Below are positions 1 through 8,901 of a stretch of DNA of 64,000 bases, piece by piece (positions within the stretch are counted from its first letter, which is position 1; each line of letters begins with the position of its first letter). Position numbers and translations under genes: made by a program. Source of the DNA: an uncultured Ignavibacteria bacterium (GTDB taxonomy: Bacteria; Bacteroidota; Ignavibacteria; Tepidaquicellales; Tepidaquicellaceae); NCBI GenBank assembly GCA_937974175.1, contig CALJIG010000047.1:1-64000 (forward strand), in the 5' to 3' direction. Below the pieces are notes generated by a model that was not told where the DNA came from, searched no databases, and saw only the letters and a program-made list of their open reading frames with translations.

Positions 1-17
1 AAATACTAAATTCTAAA

Positions 18-1361
18 TTATAAATTATACAATTTCAGTTTCCTGTAAAATGTTCTTTCATTCATATTCAAAAGTTTTGCAGCTTTTGATTTATTGCCGC
101 CAGTTTCTTTCAACGCATTGATAATAAATTCCTTCTCGATATTTTTCTTTGAATCTTCAAGATTATTAGTAATCATTCCTTCGGAATCGCTATCAAGATG
201 ATAATTAATTTCTTTCGGTATCTGAATGTTTGTAATTACTTCATTCCCTGACATCAATATTGCTCTGCGCATTACGTTTCTTAATTCTCTTACGTTACCC
301 GGCCAGTCATAATCCATCAGCTCTTTCATTACGTCTTCCGATACTCCCTGCACATTCTTATTAAACTCTTTGTTACATCTATTGATAAAGAATGTTGCAA
401 AGAGGGGAATATCACTTATTCTCGAACGAAGCGGCGGCATATCAATATTGTATTCATTTAGTCTATAGTATAAATCGTGTCTGAATCTTTTCTTATTAAC
501 AAACTCAGCCAGTCTTATATTAGATGCCACAATGATTCTTATATTGATTGGTATATTTGTCTTTCCTCCCAGTCGTGTCAGCTTGCGTTCCTGAATAACT
601 CTCAGCAGCTTTACCTGGTTCGGGTCAGAGAGGTTTGTAATCTCATCAAGGAAAATTGTACCGTTATTGGCAAGCTCAAATTTTCCCTGCTTCATATTAT
701 CTGCTCCTGTGAACGCTCCTTTTTCATGACCGAAGAGTTCGCTTTCTATAAGTGTTTCCGGAATAGCTCCGCAGTCAACTGCTATGAACGGACCATCTTT
801 ACGTTCGCTTTTCTGATGGATAAGGTTAGCAATAACTTCTTTTCCTGTACCGCTCTCGCCGTGTATAACAACAGTTAAATCAGTTGGTGCAACAATGTTT
901 ACCTGATTAAATACAGAATTCATTTCAGGGCTTTTACCTATGATATCATCGTTTCCTTCATCAAGCTTTTTTCTGAGAATATTAATTTCTTTATTGAGGT
1001 ATCTGTTCTCAATTGCTTTATTAATCAGAATCAGAATCTCATCATTGTTAAAAGGTTTGGTGACATAATGATATGCGCCTTTTTTCATCAGGTCTACTGC
1101 ATCCTGAATATCTCCGAATGCTGTAAGAAAAATAACAGGAACATCAGGGTCTGATTTTTTTATTTCATAAAAAATTTCCCTTCCCGATAGTCCGGGCAGC
1201 TTCATATCAAGTATTACGAGATCATAAAACGTTTCCTTCACTTCCTTTATAGCTGCAAATCCGTCTGAAGCCTGAGTGCATTGGTAATCTGCATCTTCCA
1301 GCAGAGTAGTCAGAGTATACCTGATGAATTTGTTGTCATCTACAATTAATATTTTAGCCAT
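18..1361 (-). CDS. NtrC-family sigma-54-dependent response regulator
   Basis: A 447-residue transcriptional activator. Residues 1-120 are a receiver domain with acidic pair D8/D9, phospho-acceptor D52 (VILDMKLPG) and K102. The central AAA+ domain has Walker A GESGTGKE (168-175) and the GAFTGA sigma-54 contact loop (215-220). The C-terminus (about 401-447) is a Fis-type helix-turn-helix. Family knowledge: when phosphorylated, such proteins hydrolyse ATP to open sigma-54 promoters. The start lies 2 bp after the stop of the upstream histidine kinase, so the two form one transcript and a cognate pair. The sequence does not reveal the target regulon. The gene runs almost to the window edge but is complete. 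Confidence 0.95.
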   Translation of the reverse strand: MAKILIVDDNKFIRYTLTTLLEDADYQCTQASDGFAAIKEVKETFYDLVILDMKLPGLSGREIFYEIKKSDPDVPVIFLTAFGDIQDAVDLMKKGAYHYVTKPFNNDEILILINKAIENRYLNKEINILRKKLDEGNDDIIGKSPEMNSVFNQVNIVAPTDLTVVIHGESGTGKEVIANLIHQKSERKDGPFIAVDCGAIPETLIESELFGHEKGAFTGADNMKQGKFELANNGTIFLDEITNLSDPNQVKLLRVIQERKLTRLGGKTNIPINIRIIVASNIRLAEFVNKKRFRHDLYYRLNEYNIDMPPLRSRISDIPLFATFFINRCNKEFNKNVQGVSEDVMKELMDYDWPGNVRELRNVMRRAILMSGNEVITNIQIPKEINYHLDSDSEGMITNNLEDSKKNIEKEFIINALKETGGNKSKAAKLLNMNERTFYRKLKLYNL

Positions 1362-1363
1362 AA

Positions 1364-4168
1364 TTATATTGTTAAGGGTAATATTATTTTTATTATTGTA
1401 CCTTTGTTAACTTCACTGGTTATTTTTATATCGCCACGGTGAGATTTTATAATACTGTATGCAAGCCCCATCCCCAGCCCTGTACCTTCATCTTTAGTGG
1501 TAAAAAACGGTTCAAATATTTTATCAAGATTTTCTGCCGGAATACCTGTGCCTGTATCTGAAACTATTACATTCACATTATCTCCGTCCTTTTTAGATTT
1601 TATTTCTACGCTGCCGCCTTCGCTTACTGCATCAATTGAATTGGTTATAAAATTTAAAAAGGCAGAATAAAGTTTTTCTTCATTTAATTCAAATTCCGGG
1701 ATGGAATCATCAAGCAAAATTGTACATGCCATTTGTTTATCTTCACATCTAGATTTCACGCTTTCATATAACTCATTCAGAATTTTATTAACACTTCCTG
1801 TTTTAAAATTAATATCATCCGGAGATGCAAACTGAAGGAGATCTTTAATTATTTTATTAGCAAGGTTTATATTTATCAAAATGTAATCCAGTCTTTCTTT
1901 GGCTTTATCGTCAAGCGTTTTTGATTTTGCCATAAACTGCGCAAGCGAGCTGATATTTGCCAGAGGATTTCTTATTTCATGCGCAATACCTGATGCAAAT
2001 CTTCCGAGCGCTGTCAGCTTTTCCTGATGCACCATTTCTTTCTGCATTTCTCTCAGCTCATAGTATAGTTTTTTAAGTTCTTCCTCTTTCTGAATTCTTG
2101 TTTCTACTTCTTCCCTGAGATTTACAAGCACGTTGTTTAGCTCTGAAGTTCTTTCTTCTACTTTTATTTCAAGATTTTCTTTCGCCTCTTTTAAACTTTT
2201 CTCAGCTATTTTCTTTTCAATAAAGTTTCCTATCTGAGAGCTGATAGAATTCAACAGGTCTCTTAAAGCAGGTTCTTCTTCAATTTTATATTTGCTCAGA
2301 CATTCAATTAAACCGAAAAATTCTCCGTTAACATAAATTGGTAAAACAAATGATGTTTTAATTTTCTTATCCTCAAAGCTTTTCCATAGATAAGATGTCT
2401 TTTTTTCTTCCGGATTTACCAATGAAAATGGTTGGATATCCAACTCTGCATTATCACTATACCGGTTAATGATTTTTTTAACAGCCAGATTCTTTTTCTC
2501 ATCTAATGCCCAGTAATTTCCTATTTCAAAATTTATGACTCTGCACATATTATCCAGTATCCCTTCAAAAATTTCTTGAGGGGTCTCAGATTCTGCCTTT
2601 GCAAGAACCTGAGAAACTGAATTCTGAAGATGGATCAAACCTTCATCTTTTTTCTTTTGAGTTATATCCAGGCAAAGTCCGCTCATTACAATAGGAATTT
2701 CAAGCTCATTAACATAAAATCTTCCTGTGAGATTCAGCCATTTTATTGTTCCGTCCTCTTTTACAATTCTGAAATCTACATCAAGATTTGTTTTATTCTT
2801 GTATGAATTTTTGTAGGCATCATTTACAATTTCCCTGTCATCAACAAAAACAAGATTTGACCATCCGTTTATAGCCGGGTTGAAATCTTCCTTAGTTTTT
2901 CCAAACATCTCATATAAATCATCTGACCAGTAAATTTTGTTCTTCACTAAATCCCATTCCCATTCGGCTGCTTTGCTTGCTTTTAAAGCAAGGTGAAGAC
3001 GTTTATTGACTTCTTCAAATTCTTTCTGGAAAATTTTTTCTTTTGTAATATCTAATGCAAAAGCGATAGCTTTTTTATCTTCTTCAGGAAGAGCCGCACC
3101 GCCCACGATTACATTTATTTTATTACCGTTTTTACGGACAAATTCCCGTTCGACAGGTTCAAGGAAACCATTCTTTTGCATTGAAGCTTTGCGTTTATCA
3201 ATTGTTACGGTATCTTTCTCGGAGAGTACCGTCTCCCATTTTAGAGGCAAATCTTCCTTACTATATCCAATCATTTTTAGAAATGTATCATTAGCTTCGG
3301 GAATGTTTCCGTTCTCAAGGTCGGATATAAATGTCCCTATAAGGTCTGTCTCAAATAATCTTTTTAATCTGCCCTGAGTTTTAATGAGGCTTTTTTCAGT
3401 TTCTTTTCTGATAGTAATTTCATTCCTGAGTGAATCGTTGGTTTTTTCTAATTCATAAGTTCTTTTCTTCACCATATCATCCAGGTCTTCATTTATTAAA
3501 AGTAAATCGTCTTCTGCTTTATTTCTCAGCTTCACTTGTTTATTAGAAATAACCAGAGAGATTAATAAAATACATGCGCCTAATAAAGATGTAACAACTA
3601 TAAATGTTTTTGTTTGATTTGCCTGACTGAAACTATCTTCTGTTCTTTTCTGAAGAAGGCTGTCTTCAATGGCTATCATAGTTCTATGCTGAACACCTAT
3701 TTTCTGATAAGAAGGCATGAGTACCGATTCAATAAAATTTTTCACTTTTACCTTATCATTGCCATATAATTTAGTGAACTGTTCCAGGGAATTTTTTCTC
3801 TCGTAAATTGTTAACTTCAGCTTTTCAAGATTATCCAGTTGAATCGGATTATCAATCACCATTTTTCTCAGCTTCTTTAATTCATATTCAACGGTATCAA
3901 TATTAATTGTGATGTTCTTTTCTCCGCTTAAAATCCTGTCAAGATAATCTATTTCATAACCCCTTCTCATTGTCTGAACTTCTTTAATCTGTCTTATTAC
4001 ATTTACAGTATGAACTACCATAGATTCAGCTTGTTTAAACTCGTCCATCTGTGTGTATGTGATGTAGCCTATTAAAACTAAAAGTACTAAAGAGAATATG
4101 TAACCCGTCATCAGAGCCTTTTCAAAAGAATATCTGGCGTCAAACTCGCTTCTGAATTTTTTGATCAT
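1364..4168 (-). CDS. Membrane sensor histidine kinase (CHASE3-PAS-PAS-GAF-HisKA-HATPase)
   Basis: A 934-residue hybrid-sensing kinase. Two transmembrane segments (about 19-40 and 187-208) bracket a helical extracytoplasmic region of CHASE3 type. A coiled coil, two PAS domains (about 265-385 and 390-510) and a GAF-like domain (about 520-660) follow. A second coiled coil leads to HisKA with HEIRNPLANI (phospho-His about residue 730), then an HATPase domain with DTGTGIP and GTGLGMGLA boxes. It lacks a receiver domain and probably phosphorylates the adjacent NtrC-type regulator encoded 2 bp downstream. The ligand is unknown; the mix of periplasmic and two cytosolic sensing domains suggests several inputs. 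Confidence 0.93.
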   Translation of the reverse strand: MIKKFRSEFDARYSFEKALMTGYIFSLVLLVLIGYITYTQMDEFKQAESMVVHTVNVIRQIKEVQTMRRGYEIDYLDRILSGEKNITINIDTVEYELKKLRKMVIDNPIQLDNLEKLKLTIYERKNSLEQFTKLYGNDKVKVKNFIESVLMPSYQKIGVQHRTMIAIEDSLLQKRTEDSFSQANQTKTFIVVTSLLGACILLISLVISNKQVKLRNKAEDDLLLINEDLDDMVKKRTYELEKTNDSLRNEITIRKETEKSLIKTQGRLKRLFETDLIGTFISDLENGNIPEANDTFLKMIGYSKEDLPLKWETVLSEKDTVTIDKRKASMQKNGFLEPVEREFVRKNGNKINVIVGGAALPEEDKKAIAFALDITKEKIFQKEFEEVNKRLHLALKASKAAEWEWDLVKNKIYWSDDLYEMFGKTKEDFNPAINGWSNLVFVDDREIVNDAYKNSYKNKTNLDVDFRIVKEDGTIKWLNLTGRFYVNELEIPIVMSGLCLDITQKKKDEGLIHLQNSVSQVLAKAESETPQEIFEGILDNMCRVINFEIGNYWALDEKKNLAVKKIINRYSDNAELDIQPFSLVNPEEKKTSYLWKSFEDKKIKTSFVLPIYVNGEFFGLIECLSKYKIEEEPALRDLLNSISSQIGNFIEKKIAEKSLKEAKENLEIKVEERTSELNNVLVNLREEVETRIQKEEELKKLYYELREMQKEMVHQEKLTALGRFASGIAHEIRNPLANISSLAQFMAKSKTLDDKAKERLDYILININLANKIIKDLLQFASPDDINFKTGSVNKILNELYESVKSRCEDKQMACTILLDDSIPEFELNEEKLYSAFLNFITNSIDAVSEGGSVEIKSKKDGDNVNVIVSDTGTGIPAENLDKIFEPFFTTKDEGTGLGMGLAYSIIKSHRGDIKITSEVNKGTIIKIILPLTI

Positions 4169-4678
4169 AAAATATAATGTAATAGGATTTTTTGTGCTTG
4201 CTAAGTTACATATAGGGCTTCTTTATAAAAACACAAATAACCTGTATCTTAACCCCAGATAAGAATACAGGCATTTGCGCTCACTGTATAGGCTACGAAT
4301 AGTTTCTACAGCTAATATTTATCCGAAAGAGATGCTTTTTGTGATATTCAATCTATCAATTGTTGTCATACCTCTTTCTACCCTGACATATTTCAATATG
4401 CATGCCGTAGACGTCTGCTAAAAATAGGTTAAAATTGCATTTTTTATTGTTATAGTATGACACCAATGTCACTGTTGTCAGACTTTGTCGTGCGTATTAT
4501 ATCTGAATAAAGTCGGTAAAATGTCGCATTTATTTGTTACTTAAATTTGTTTCATATATTGAAGTGTAACATTATTGTAACATTTTAAGTCGGGCTTTTA
4601 TTTTATTGTAATGTTGGAAAAATGCCGGATTTTCTTTATCTAATCTATATAAACTGTTTTCGTCAGAAATATATCTTT

Positions 4679-4924
4679 GACGGATTTTTGACGGATTTTG
4701 ATTCCATCTCATTGTTTTTACAGTAACGAAATTTCTGTATTTTCCGTCATTTTATAAATCTCTGTCGGATTTTTACTTTAAGAATTTCAAAGCGGAATTT
4801 TTTTTCTCTCCTGCGACGGATTTTTGACGGATTTTGCTTCCATACTATTGTTTTAACAATACCTGATTTTCACAAATTTTCGTCATTTTGTAAATCTATG
4901 TCGAATTTTTGACTTCAAGATAAT
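4679..4924. repeat. Pair of ~110-bp imperfect direct repeats, 136-bp period
   Basis: Copy 1 is 4679-4788 and copy 2 is 4815-4924. Both open with gacggatttttgacggattt and carry a later cgtcatttt element and a gtcg(g/a)attttt element at the same 136-bp offset, with no net indel. The gtcggattt core recurs in the repeats at 60681-60915 and 61411-61500, which suggests a dispersed non-coding family. Confidence 0.75.
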
Positions 4925-5108
4925 TCTTCTTAAATTGGCGGATGAAAAAATAGCAACAAAGACGACACGATACCTATTGTCCGGTAGAACAGTATGGGTA
5001 GAAAATACTATTCTGAATTTAACAATTAATTCGTGTCAAAAAAATGTAATGCTCCCTATTCCTACATGTAGGGAGATATTTTTTAATCTGAAAATTTTAT
5101 ACAAATAA

Positions 5109-5137
5109 AAAAGCCACAGATAAGATCTGTGGCTTTT
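5109..5137 (-). terminator. Rho-independent terminator of the leftward DUF5670 gene
   Basis: A perfect 12-bp stem (5109-5120 pairing with 5126-5137) with a 5-nt loop. On the minus strand it is followed by a T-rich tract. It sits 41 bp after the stop of the small gene at 5179-5331. Confidence 0.85.
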
Positions 5138-5178
5138 AGCAGGCATATGTGGGAATTTAGATGTGAAAATTAGATGTG

Positions 5179-5331
5179 TCAGTTAATTGGGTTTCGTCCC
5201 TGAATGAGACGAATTAAAATTGTTATTATTGCTAAAACCAACAAAATGTGAATAAAACCTCCTATTGTATAAGAACTTACCAATCCAATGGCCCATAAAA
5301 CAAGAAGTATTATTGCGATAGTCCAGAGCAT
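5179..5331 (-). CDS. Small membrane protein, DUF5670 / Lmo0937 family
   Basis: A 50-residue protein starting MLWTIAIILLVLWAIGLVSS and ending RLIQGRNPIN. Two hydrophobic helices surround a central SYTIGGFIHIL segment, the pattern of DUF5670/Lmo0937-type proteins. The start is fixed by a strong AAGGAGGG ribosome-binding site 4 nt upstream, unusual for this window. It faces away from a close paralog at 5769-5921 (about 70% identical by eye). Family members are usually unstudied and some are described as stress-associated; the function here is unknown. Confidence 0.88.
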   Translation of the reverse strand: MLWTIAIILLVLWAIGLVSSYTIGGFIHILLVLAIITILIRLIQGRNPIN

Positions 5332-5768
5332 TCTGCCCTCCTTAGTATTGTTTGATTTTGAAATCTATTTTAAAAGTTTTTTTCATCTTCTGTAATCTTA
5401 TAATTCAAACGATATGCCAAAATGGGTAAGATAAAAAATGTTCAAGTTGCGTTGTTTTTAAACATTTCTAAGTATTGCTTTTGACAGGCGTGTCAATCCG
5501 TGACGTGGGACTATGACAAAATTAATATTCGACCTTCGTTGTTATTAGCGATAATAACTTATCGGAGTGTAAATTCTTCTTCAGTTAAGCTGCTTTCGAA
5601 AATTGCAGGACAAATTATTCAAAAGTCCATGACGAATATGTCTTAATTTTAGTTCAATATTTAATGCAAAAACTATAAAAGCTTATTTTTAACTGCTTTA
5701 ACGAAAGGAATGACTTTTGCTTTAACATTATTCAGTTTTTTAATTTTAAAATTTTAAGGAGGCATAAA
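5332..5768. other. Shared upstream region of the divergent DUF5670 pair
   Basis: A 437-bp spacer holding both upstream regions. It contains the TTGACA-ggcg-TGTCAA inverted repeat (5481-5496) and a weaker gttatt/aataac hairpin (5541-5558). No coding signal was seen. Confidence 0.5.
5481..5496. promoter_or_regulatory. Perfect 6+4+6 inverted repeat, candidate operator
   Basis: TTGACA ggcg TGTCAA is a perfect dyad between two divergent paralogs, 150 bp upstream of the leftward start and about 270 bp upstream of the rightward one. Its form fits a dimeric regulator site. Function is inferred from position only. Confidence 0.35.
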
Positions 5769-5921
5769 ATGCTTTGGACTATTGCTGTACTACTTATTAT
5801 TCTCTGGCTTCTCGGCTTTGTAAGCTCATACACGCTGGGAGGATTTATACACATACTTCTGGTTGTAGCAGTTATCGTTATTGTTATCAGATTAATTCAG
5901 GGTAGAAATCCGGTCGATTAA
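5769..5921 (+). CDS. Small membrane protein, DUF5670 / Lmo0937 family
   Basis: A 50-residue protein starting MLWTIAVLLIILWLLGFVSS and ending RLIQGRNPVD, with two hydrophobic helices around SYTLGGFIHIL. It is a near-duplicate of the divergent gene at 5179-5331; the two have the same length. A strong AAGGAGG site 6 nt before the ATG fixes the start. A long terminator follows within 30 bp, so it is a monocistronic unit. The function is unknown, but the strong translation signal suggests high expression. Confidence 0.88.
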   Translation: MLWTIAVLLIILWLLGFVSSYTLGGFIHILLVVAVIVIVIRLIQGRNPVD

Positions 5922-5947
5922 ATTTTTGATTTGTTTGTTACGAAAGG

Positions 5948-5985
5948 AAAAAGCCCGGTCCCGCAAATGTGGGATCGGGCTTTTT
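5948..5985. terminator. Strong bidirectional terminator
   Basis: A 17-bp stem (one or two G-T pairs) with an aaat loop, flanked by A5 and T5 runs. It lies between the rightward DUF5670 gene and the leftward serine hydrolase, and can stop both. Confidence 0.9.
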
Positions 5986-6005
5986 GTATTACGGAGAGTG
6001 CAAAA

Positions 6006-7418
6006 TTATTTTACAAGCATCATCTTTTTTACAAAAGTAGAATTTGATGTCTGTAGTTTATAAAAATAAATTCCGCTAGGGAAATTACCGGCATTCCATT
6101 TGTATGAATAACTTCCCGCAGCAAGTTTCCCTGAAAAAATATTTTCAACCTCTTTGCCGAGAGAATTATAAATTATTAGTTTCACTTCGCCTTGCGAAGC
6201 TATGTCAAATTTTATATTTGTTTCAGGATTAAAAGGGTTGGGATAGTTTTGATGAAGATTAAACTTTTCCGGTATCTCACTCGAAATGCTCTGCACTGCA
6301 ACAGGTCTTTGTGTAAGCACTGTATTCATAAAACTGTTAGCAACGTTACCTGTATTTATATCTATGTTCATCATTAAAGAAATGCAGACTGTATCCTGCG
6401 GATAACACATAGCGACAGTTGAATGCCCGAAGCTGTTCCCGGCATGCCCCCAGCTGATTTTTCCTCCTACGTTATACCGCATTGTTCCAAGCCCGTACCC
6501 GTTAGCTCCTGAAATATTTGCACCGGTAAAAGTCGTCATAGCAGTTAAAGAGCTTTGGCTTAATACAACACCGGGCTTATAAAGATTACGAAACCATATT
6601 AATAAATTTTCCGGTCGAGAAACTACTCCGCCTGCTCCGATTGTTGAGCTGACAAAAGAGTTTTGAGAAATAAATGAAGCATCATCAAGTATTCCGTCGC
6701 CGTTTATATCAACCCAGTTATGAACCCATGGGACAGTAAGTGTATCTTCAAGTTCAATGAATGAACCGGTCATATTAAGCGGAGTAAAAAATCGTGAATG
6801 AATTTCTCTTCCGTACGAATTGCCCGTTATCTTTTTTATTATCATTGCAAGCAGCAGGTAATTTGTATTAGAGTATCTCCATCCGGCTCCCTGCGCAAAG
6901 TATGGCACAAGCACATATTGAAGTGATTCTTCCGGCTCCCATATTCTATTAAAGTTTGCATTGATGGCGCTGCCGTACGCGGGGTTATCAGTAAAATTAT
7001 AAATACCACTGGTGTGATTTAACAAACGCCTTATCGTAATTGTACTATCAATATTATTGTAGCGGGGCAGCCATTTGTAAATCGGATCATTAAGGCTCAT
7101 GCTGTCCTGATCTACCAGCTGCAGAATAGTTGCAGCAACAAAATTTTTCGTAATGCTTCCTATGGAGTAAACCATATCCGGAGTAACATTTATTCCGGGT
7201 TCTGTTATCCCTGCAGTTCCTGTCCAGGTTCCTTGCCCCGGGACATAAACAGCGGCTGACATTCCAACTACATTATTATTTGCTTTTAAAGTGTTGAGAG
7301 CAGTCTGAAGTTTCCGGGCATAGGCTGTATCGAAGGTCTGAGAACTGCCTTCCTGAAAAACAAAAATAAGAGAGAGAAGGGTAACAATGAAAAAGATTCC
7401 GTATAATTTTTTATTCAT
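6006..7418 (-). CDS. T9SS-exported serine hydrolase (beta-lactamase/DD-peptidase fold)
   Basis: A 470-residue class C beta-lactamase-like hydrolase (serine beta-lactamase/AmpH/esterase superfamily, Pfam Beta-lactamase). A signal peptide covers about 1-27. Catalytic motifs are S88-I-T-K91, Y182-S-N184 and H325-A-G327, so it should be active. A calcium-loop-like DINGDGILDD lies near 238-247. The last ~85 residues form a T9SS C-terminal sorting domain with NYPNPFNP and the terminal KKMMLVK, predicting export across the outer membrane and surface attachment or release. The substrate may be a D-amino-acid peptide, ester or beta-lactam; sequence alone does not decide. It is monocistronic, with an inverted repeat just upstream. 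Confidence 0.92.
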   Translation of the reverse strand: MNKKLYGIFFIVTLLSLIFVFQEGSSQTFDTAYARKLQTALNTLKANNNVVGMSAAVYVPGQGTWTGTAGITEPGINVTPDMVYSIGSITKNFVAATILQLVDQDSMSLNDPIYKWLPRYNNIDSTITIRRLLNHTSGIYNFTDNPAYGSAINANFNRIWEPEESLQYVLVPYFAQGAGWRYSNTNYLLLAMIIKKITGNSYGREIHSRFFTPLNMTGSFIELEDTLTVPWVHNWVDINGDGILDDASFISQNSFVSSTIGAGGVVSRPENLLIWFRNLYKPGVVLSQSSLTAMTTFTGANISGANGYGLGTMRYNVGGKISWGHAGNSFGHSTVAMCYPQDTVCISLMMNIDINTGNVANSFMNTVLTQRPVAVQSISSEIPEKFNLHQNYPNPFNPETNIKFDIASQGEVKLIIYNSLGKEVENIFSGKLAAGSYSYKWNAGNFPSGIYFYKLQTSNSTFVKKMMLVK

Positions 7419-7435
7419 TTAGCCGCAAAATTTTA

Positions 7436-7458
7436 TTTACATACAATGTGTATGTAAA
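7436..7458. promoter_or_regulatory. 9-bp inverted repeat upstream of the serine hydrolase
   Basis: TTTACATAC-aatgt-GTATGTAAA is a perfect 9-bp dyad 18-40 bp upstream of the start at 7418. Its position around a likely promoter or 5' leader fits an operator for a dimeric repressor. No regulator gene is adjacent. Confidence 0.4.
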
Positions 7459-7529
7459 ATGAATATAAAAAAGTATTTTAGCAAGGGGAAGATGAAGGTA
7501 CTGAATAAAATTATTTTGTTTGTAATAAA

Positions 7530-7892
7530 CTATTCCTGGCAGGTAGTATGAGGATTTTCGAAGTTATCTGACTGGTCTTCCGTAGTTTCATCAAGGCATT
7601 TAAAATCTTTTTCAACTAATATAAATAATCCGTCCTTAGTCGTTGCATTAAAACCTACAGTATCATTTGAATTCCAGTTTTGAATCAGTGCAGCTGGAAG
7701 CAAGATAGTTATTGTACCGGATTTCAACCCGGCAGATAACTCATTTACAGTTTTACTTTTTTTAAGCTCATATTTAAAAATATCCTCTCCGAATATTGTG
7801 CTTTCTTCAAGAGTTATCCCGCTGCAGATTTTTTCTACTTCGGCTTTTGTTAAGCGAACTCTGATAGAATTTCCTTTAATCCTGAGTTTCAT
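7530..7892 (-). CDS. Conserved small cytosolic protein (DUF7009-like), last gene of egt operon
   Basis: A 120-residue protein with no signal peptide or membrane segment. The N-terminus MKLRIKGNSIRVRLTKAEVE and the C-terminal tail EKDFKCLDETTEDQSDNF resemble a small conserved family seen in Bacteroidota-type genomes, which I recall as DUF7009; the name is uncertain. The sequence has no recognisable catalytic motif. Cysteines lie at about 23, 99 and 118. It begins 19 bp after egtD and is likely co-transcribed, so a link to ergothioneine or thiol metabolism is possible but unproven. Confidence 0.75.
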   Translation of the reverse strand: MKLRIKGNSIRVRLTKAEVEKICSGITLEESTIFGEDIFKYELKKSKTVNELSAGLKSGTITILLPAALIQNWNSNDTVGFNATTKDGLFILVEKDFKCLDETTEDQSDNFENPHTTCQE

Positions 7893-7911
7893 TAATGCCG
7901 CATTAGTAAAT

Positions 7912-8901
7912 TTATTTATTCTCTACAATTATATCTACAAACCAATGATTAGAATCATAAAATTCTGTCACTTCATTAAATCCAGAATTCTGTGTAAGAG
8001 ATTTTATTTCATCTAAAGAATATTTTTGGGAAATTTCCATCTGAATTTGTTCATCCTTCATAAACTCAATCGATTCTGTCTCACCTATATTAACAATCTG
8101 ATTTTCACGACTTTCAAGAAAGCTTTTGCATTCACCTGTTGTTTCATTGTAAACAGGTTTATGTTCAAATTTAGTTAAGTCGAAATTTGCATCCAGCTCT
8201 TTATTTATTCTCTTTAAAAGATTCAAATTGAAATCTCTTGTAACTCCCAGTGAATCGTTATACGCAGCAAGAATCTGCTGCGGGTCTTTTTTCAGATCAA
8301 CACCAATCAACATCAGATCACCGGGTGAAATATGTTCATGTAAAAGAGTAAGGAAATCTTTTGCTTCTTCCTTAGTAAAATTACCGATATTTGAACCGAG
8401 AAATAAAAATATTTTTTTCCTGTTGGATAGAGTATTTACTTCTTTTATCATATCGAAGTATTCACCGTTCAAACCTGTAATTTTTAGATTTGGTAGTTTA
8501 CGGGGAAGTTCAGTTTCAAGCAGCTCAATTACATTTTCGGAAATATCGATAGGGTAGTAAGTGAAGTCTATTCCCGTTTTACATAGATGCTCAAGAAGAT
8601 AAATTGATTTTGTTGCATCACCTGCGCCAAGCTCTACTATATCAAATTCAGTGAGTTTGTTCAGGAAAGCATCGCAAAGTTCCTTGGTTTGCTTTGAAAA
8701 TATTTCAAGTTCGCATTTAGTGAGATAATATTCCGGCAGCTCCATTATCTGCTGAAATATTTTATCGCCTTCAGCGTCATAAAAATATTTTGACTGAAGA
8801 TATTTAGGCGAGCCTTTTAAACCTTTAATTACATCTTCATAGAATTTTAATGTGACAGGAGATTCAATTACTCCGCCAGTCTGATTCCTGTAAACTGCCA
8901 T
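7912..8901 (-). CDS. egtD: L-histidine N-alpha-methyltransferase EgtD
   Basis: A 329-residue SAM-dependent methyltransferase of the EgtD family. It converts L-histidine to hercynine (N-alpha-trimethylhistidine), the first step of ergothioneine synthesis. The SAM-binding loop ELGAGDATKS is at about 90-99, and the N-terminal SKYFYDAEGDKIFQQI plus YYLTKCELEIF signature (about 37-68) is typical. The length matches the usual ~320 residues. Its 5' end overlaps the 3' end of egtB by 34 bp in another frame, implying translational coupling. No other in-frame Met near the start fits, so 8901 is retained. Confidence 0.95.
   Translation of the reverse strand: MAVYRNQTGGVIESPVTLKFYEDVIKGLKGSPKYLQSKYFYDAEGDKIFQQIMELPEYYLTKCELEIFSKQTKELCDAFLNKLTEFDIVELGAGDATKSIYLLEHLCKTGIDFTYYPIDISENVIELLETELPRKLPNLKITGLNGEYFDMIKEVNTLSNRKKIFLFLGSNIGNFTKEEAKDFLTLLHEHISPGDLMLIGVDLKKDPQQILAAYNDSLGVTRDFNLNLLKRINKELDANFDLTKFEHKPVYNETTGECKSFLESRENQIVNIGETESIEFMKDEQIQMEISQKYSLDEIKSLTQNSGFNEVTEFYDSNHWFVDIIVENK

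Larger units (their letters stand above)
4169..5178. other. Long intergenic region with repeats and hairpins
   Basis: About 1 kb without a convincing gene. It contains an imperfect hairpin just upstream of the kinase gene (4241-4271), two copies of a 110-bp direct repeat (4679-4788 and 4815-4924), a hairpin followed by a T run (5052-5087) and the terminator of the small membrane-protein gene (5109-5137). No conserved reading frame was found. Confidence 0.6.

Noticed and set aside
477..878. A forward frame within the NtrC-type gene
   Set aside because: It is antisense to the AAA+ domain of a clearly real gene.
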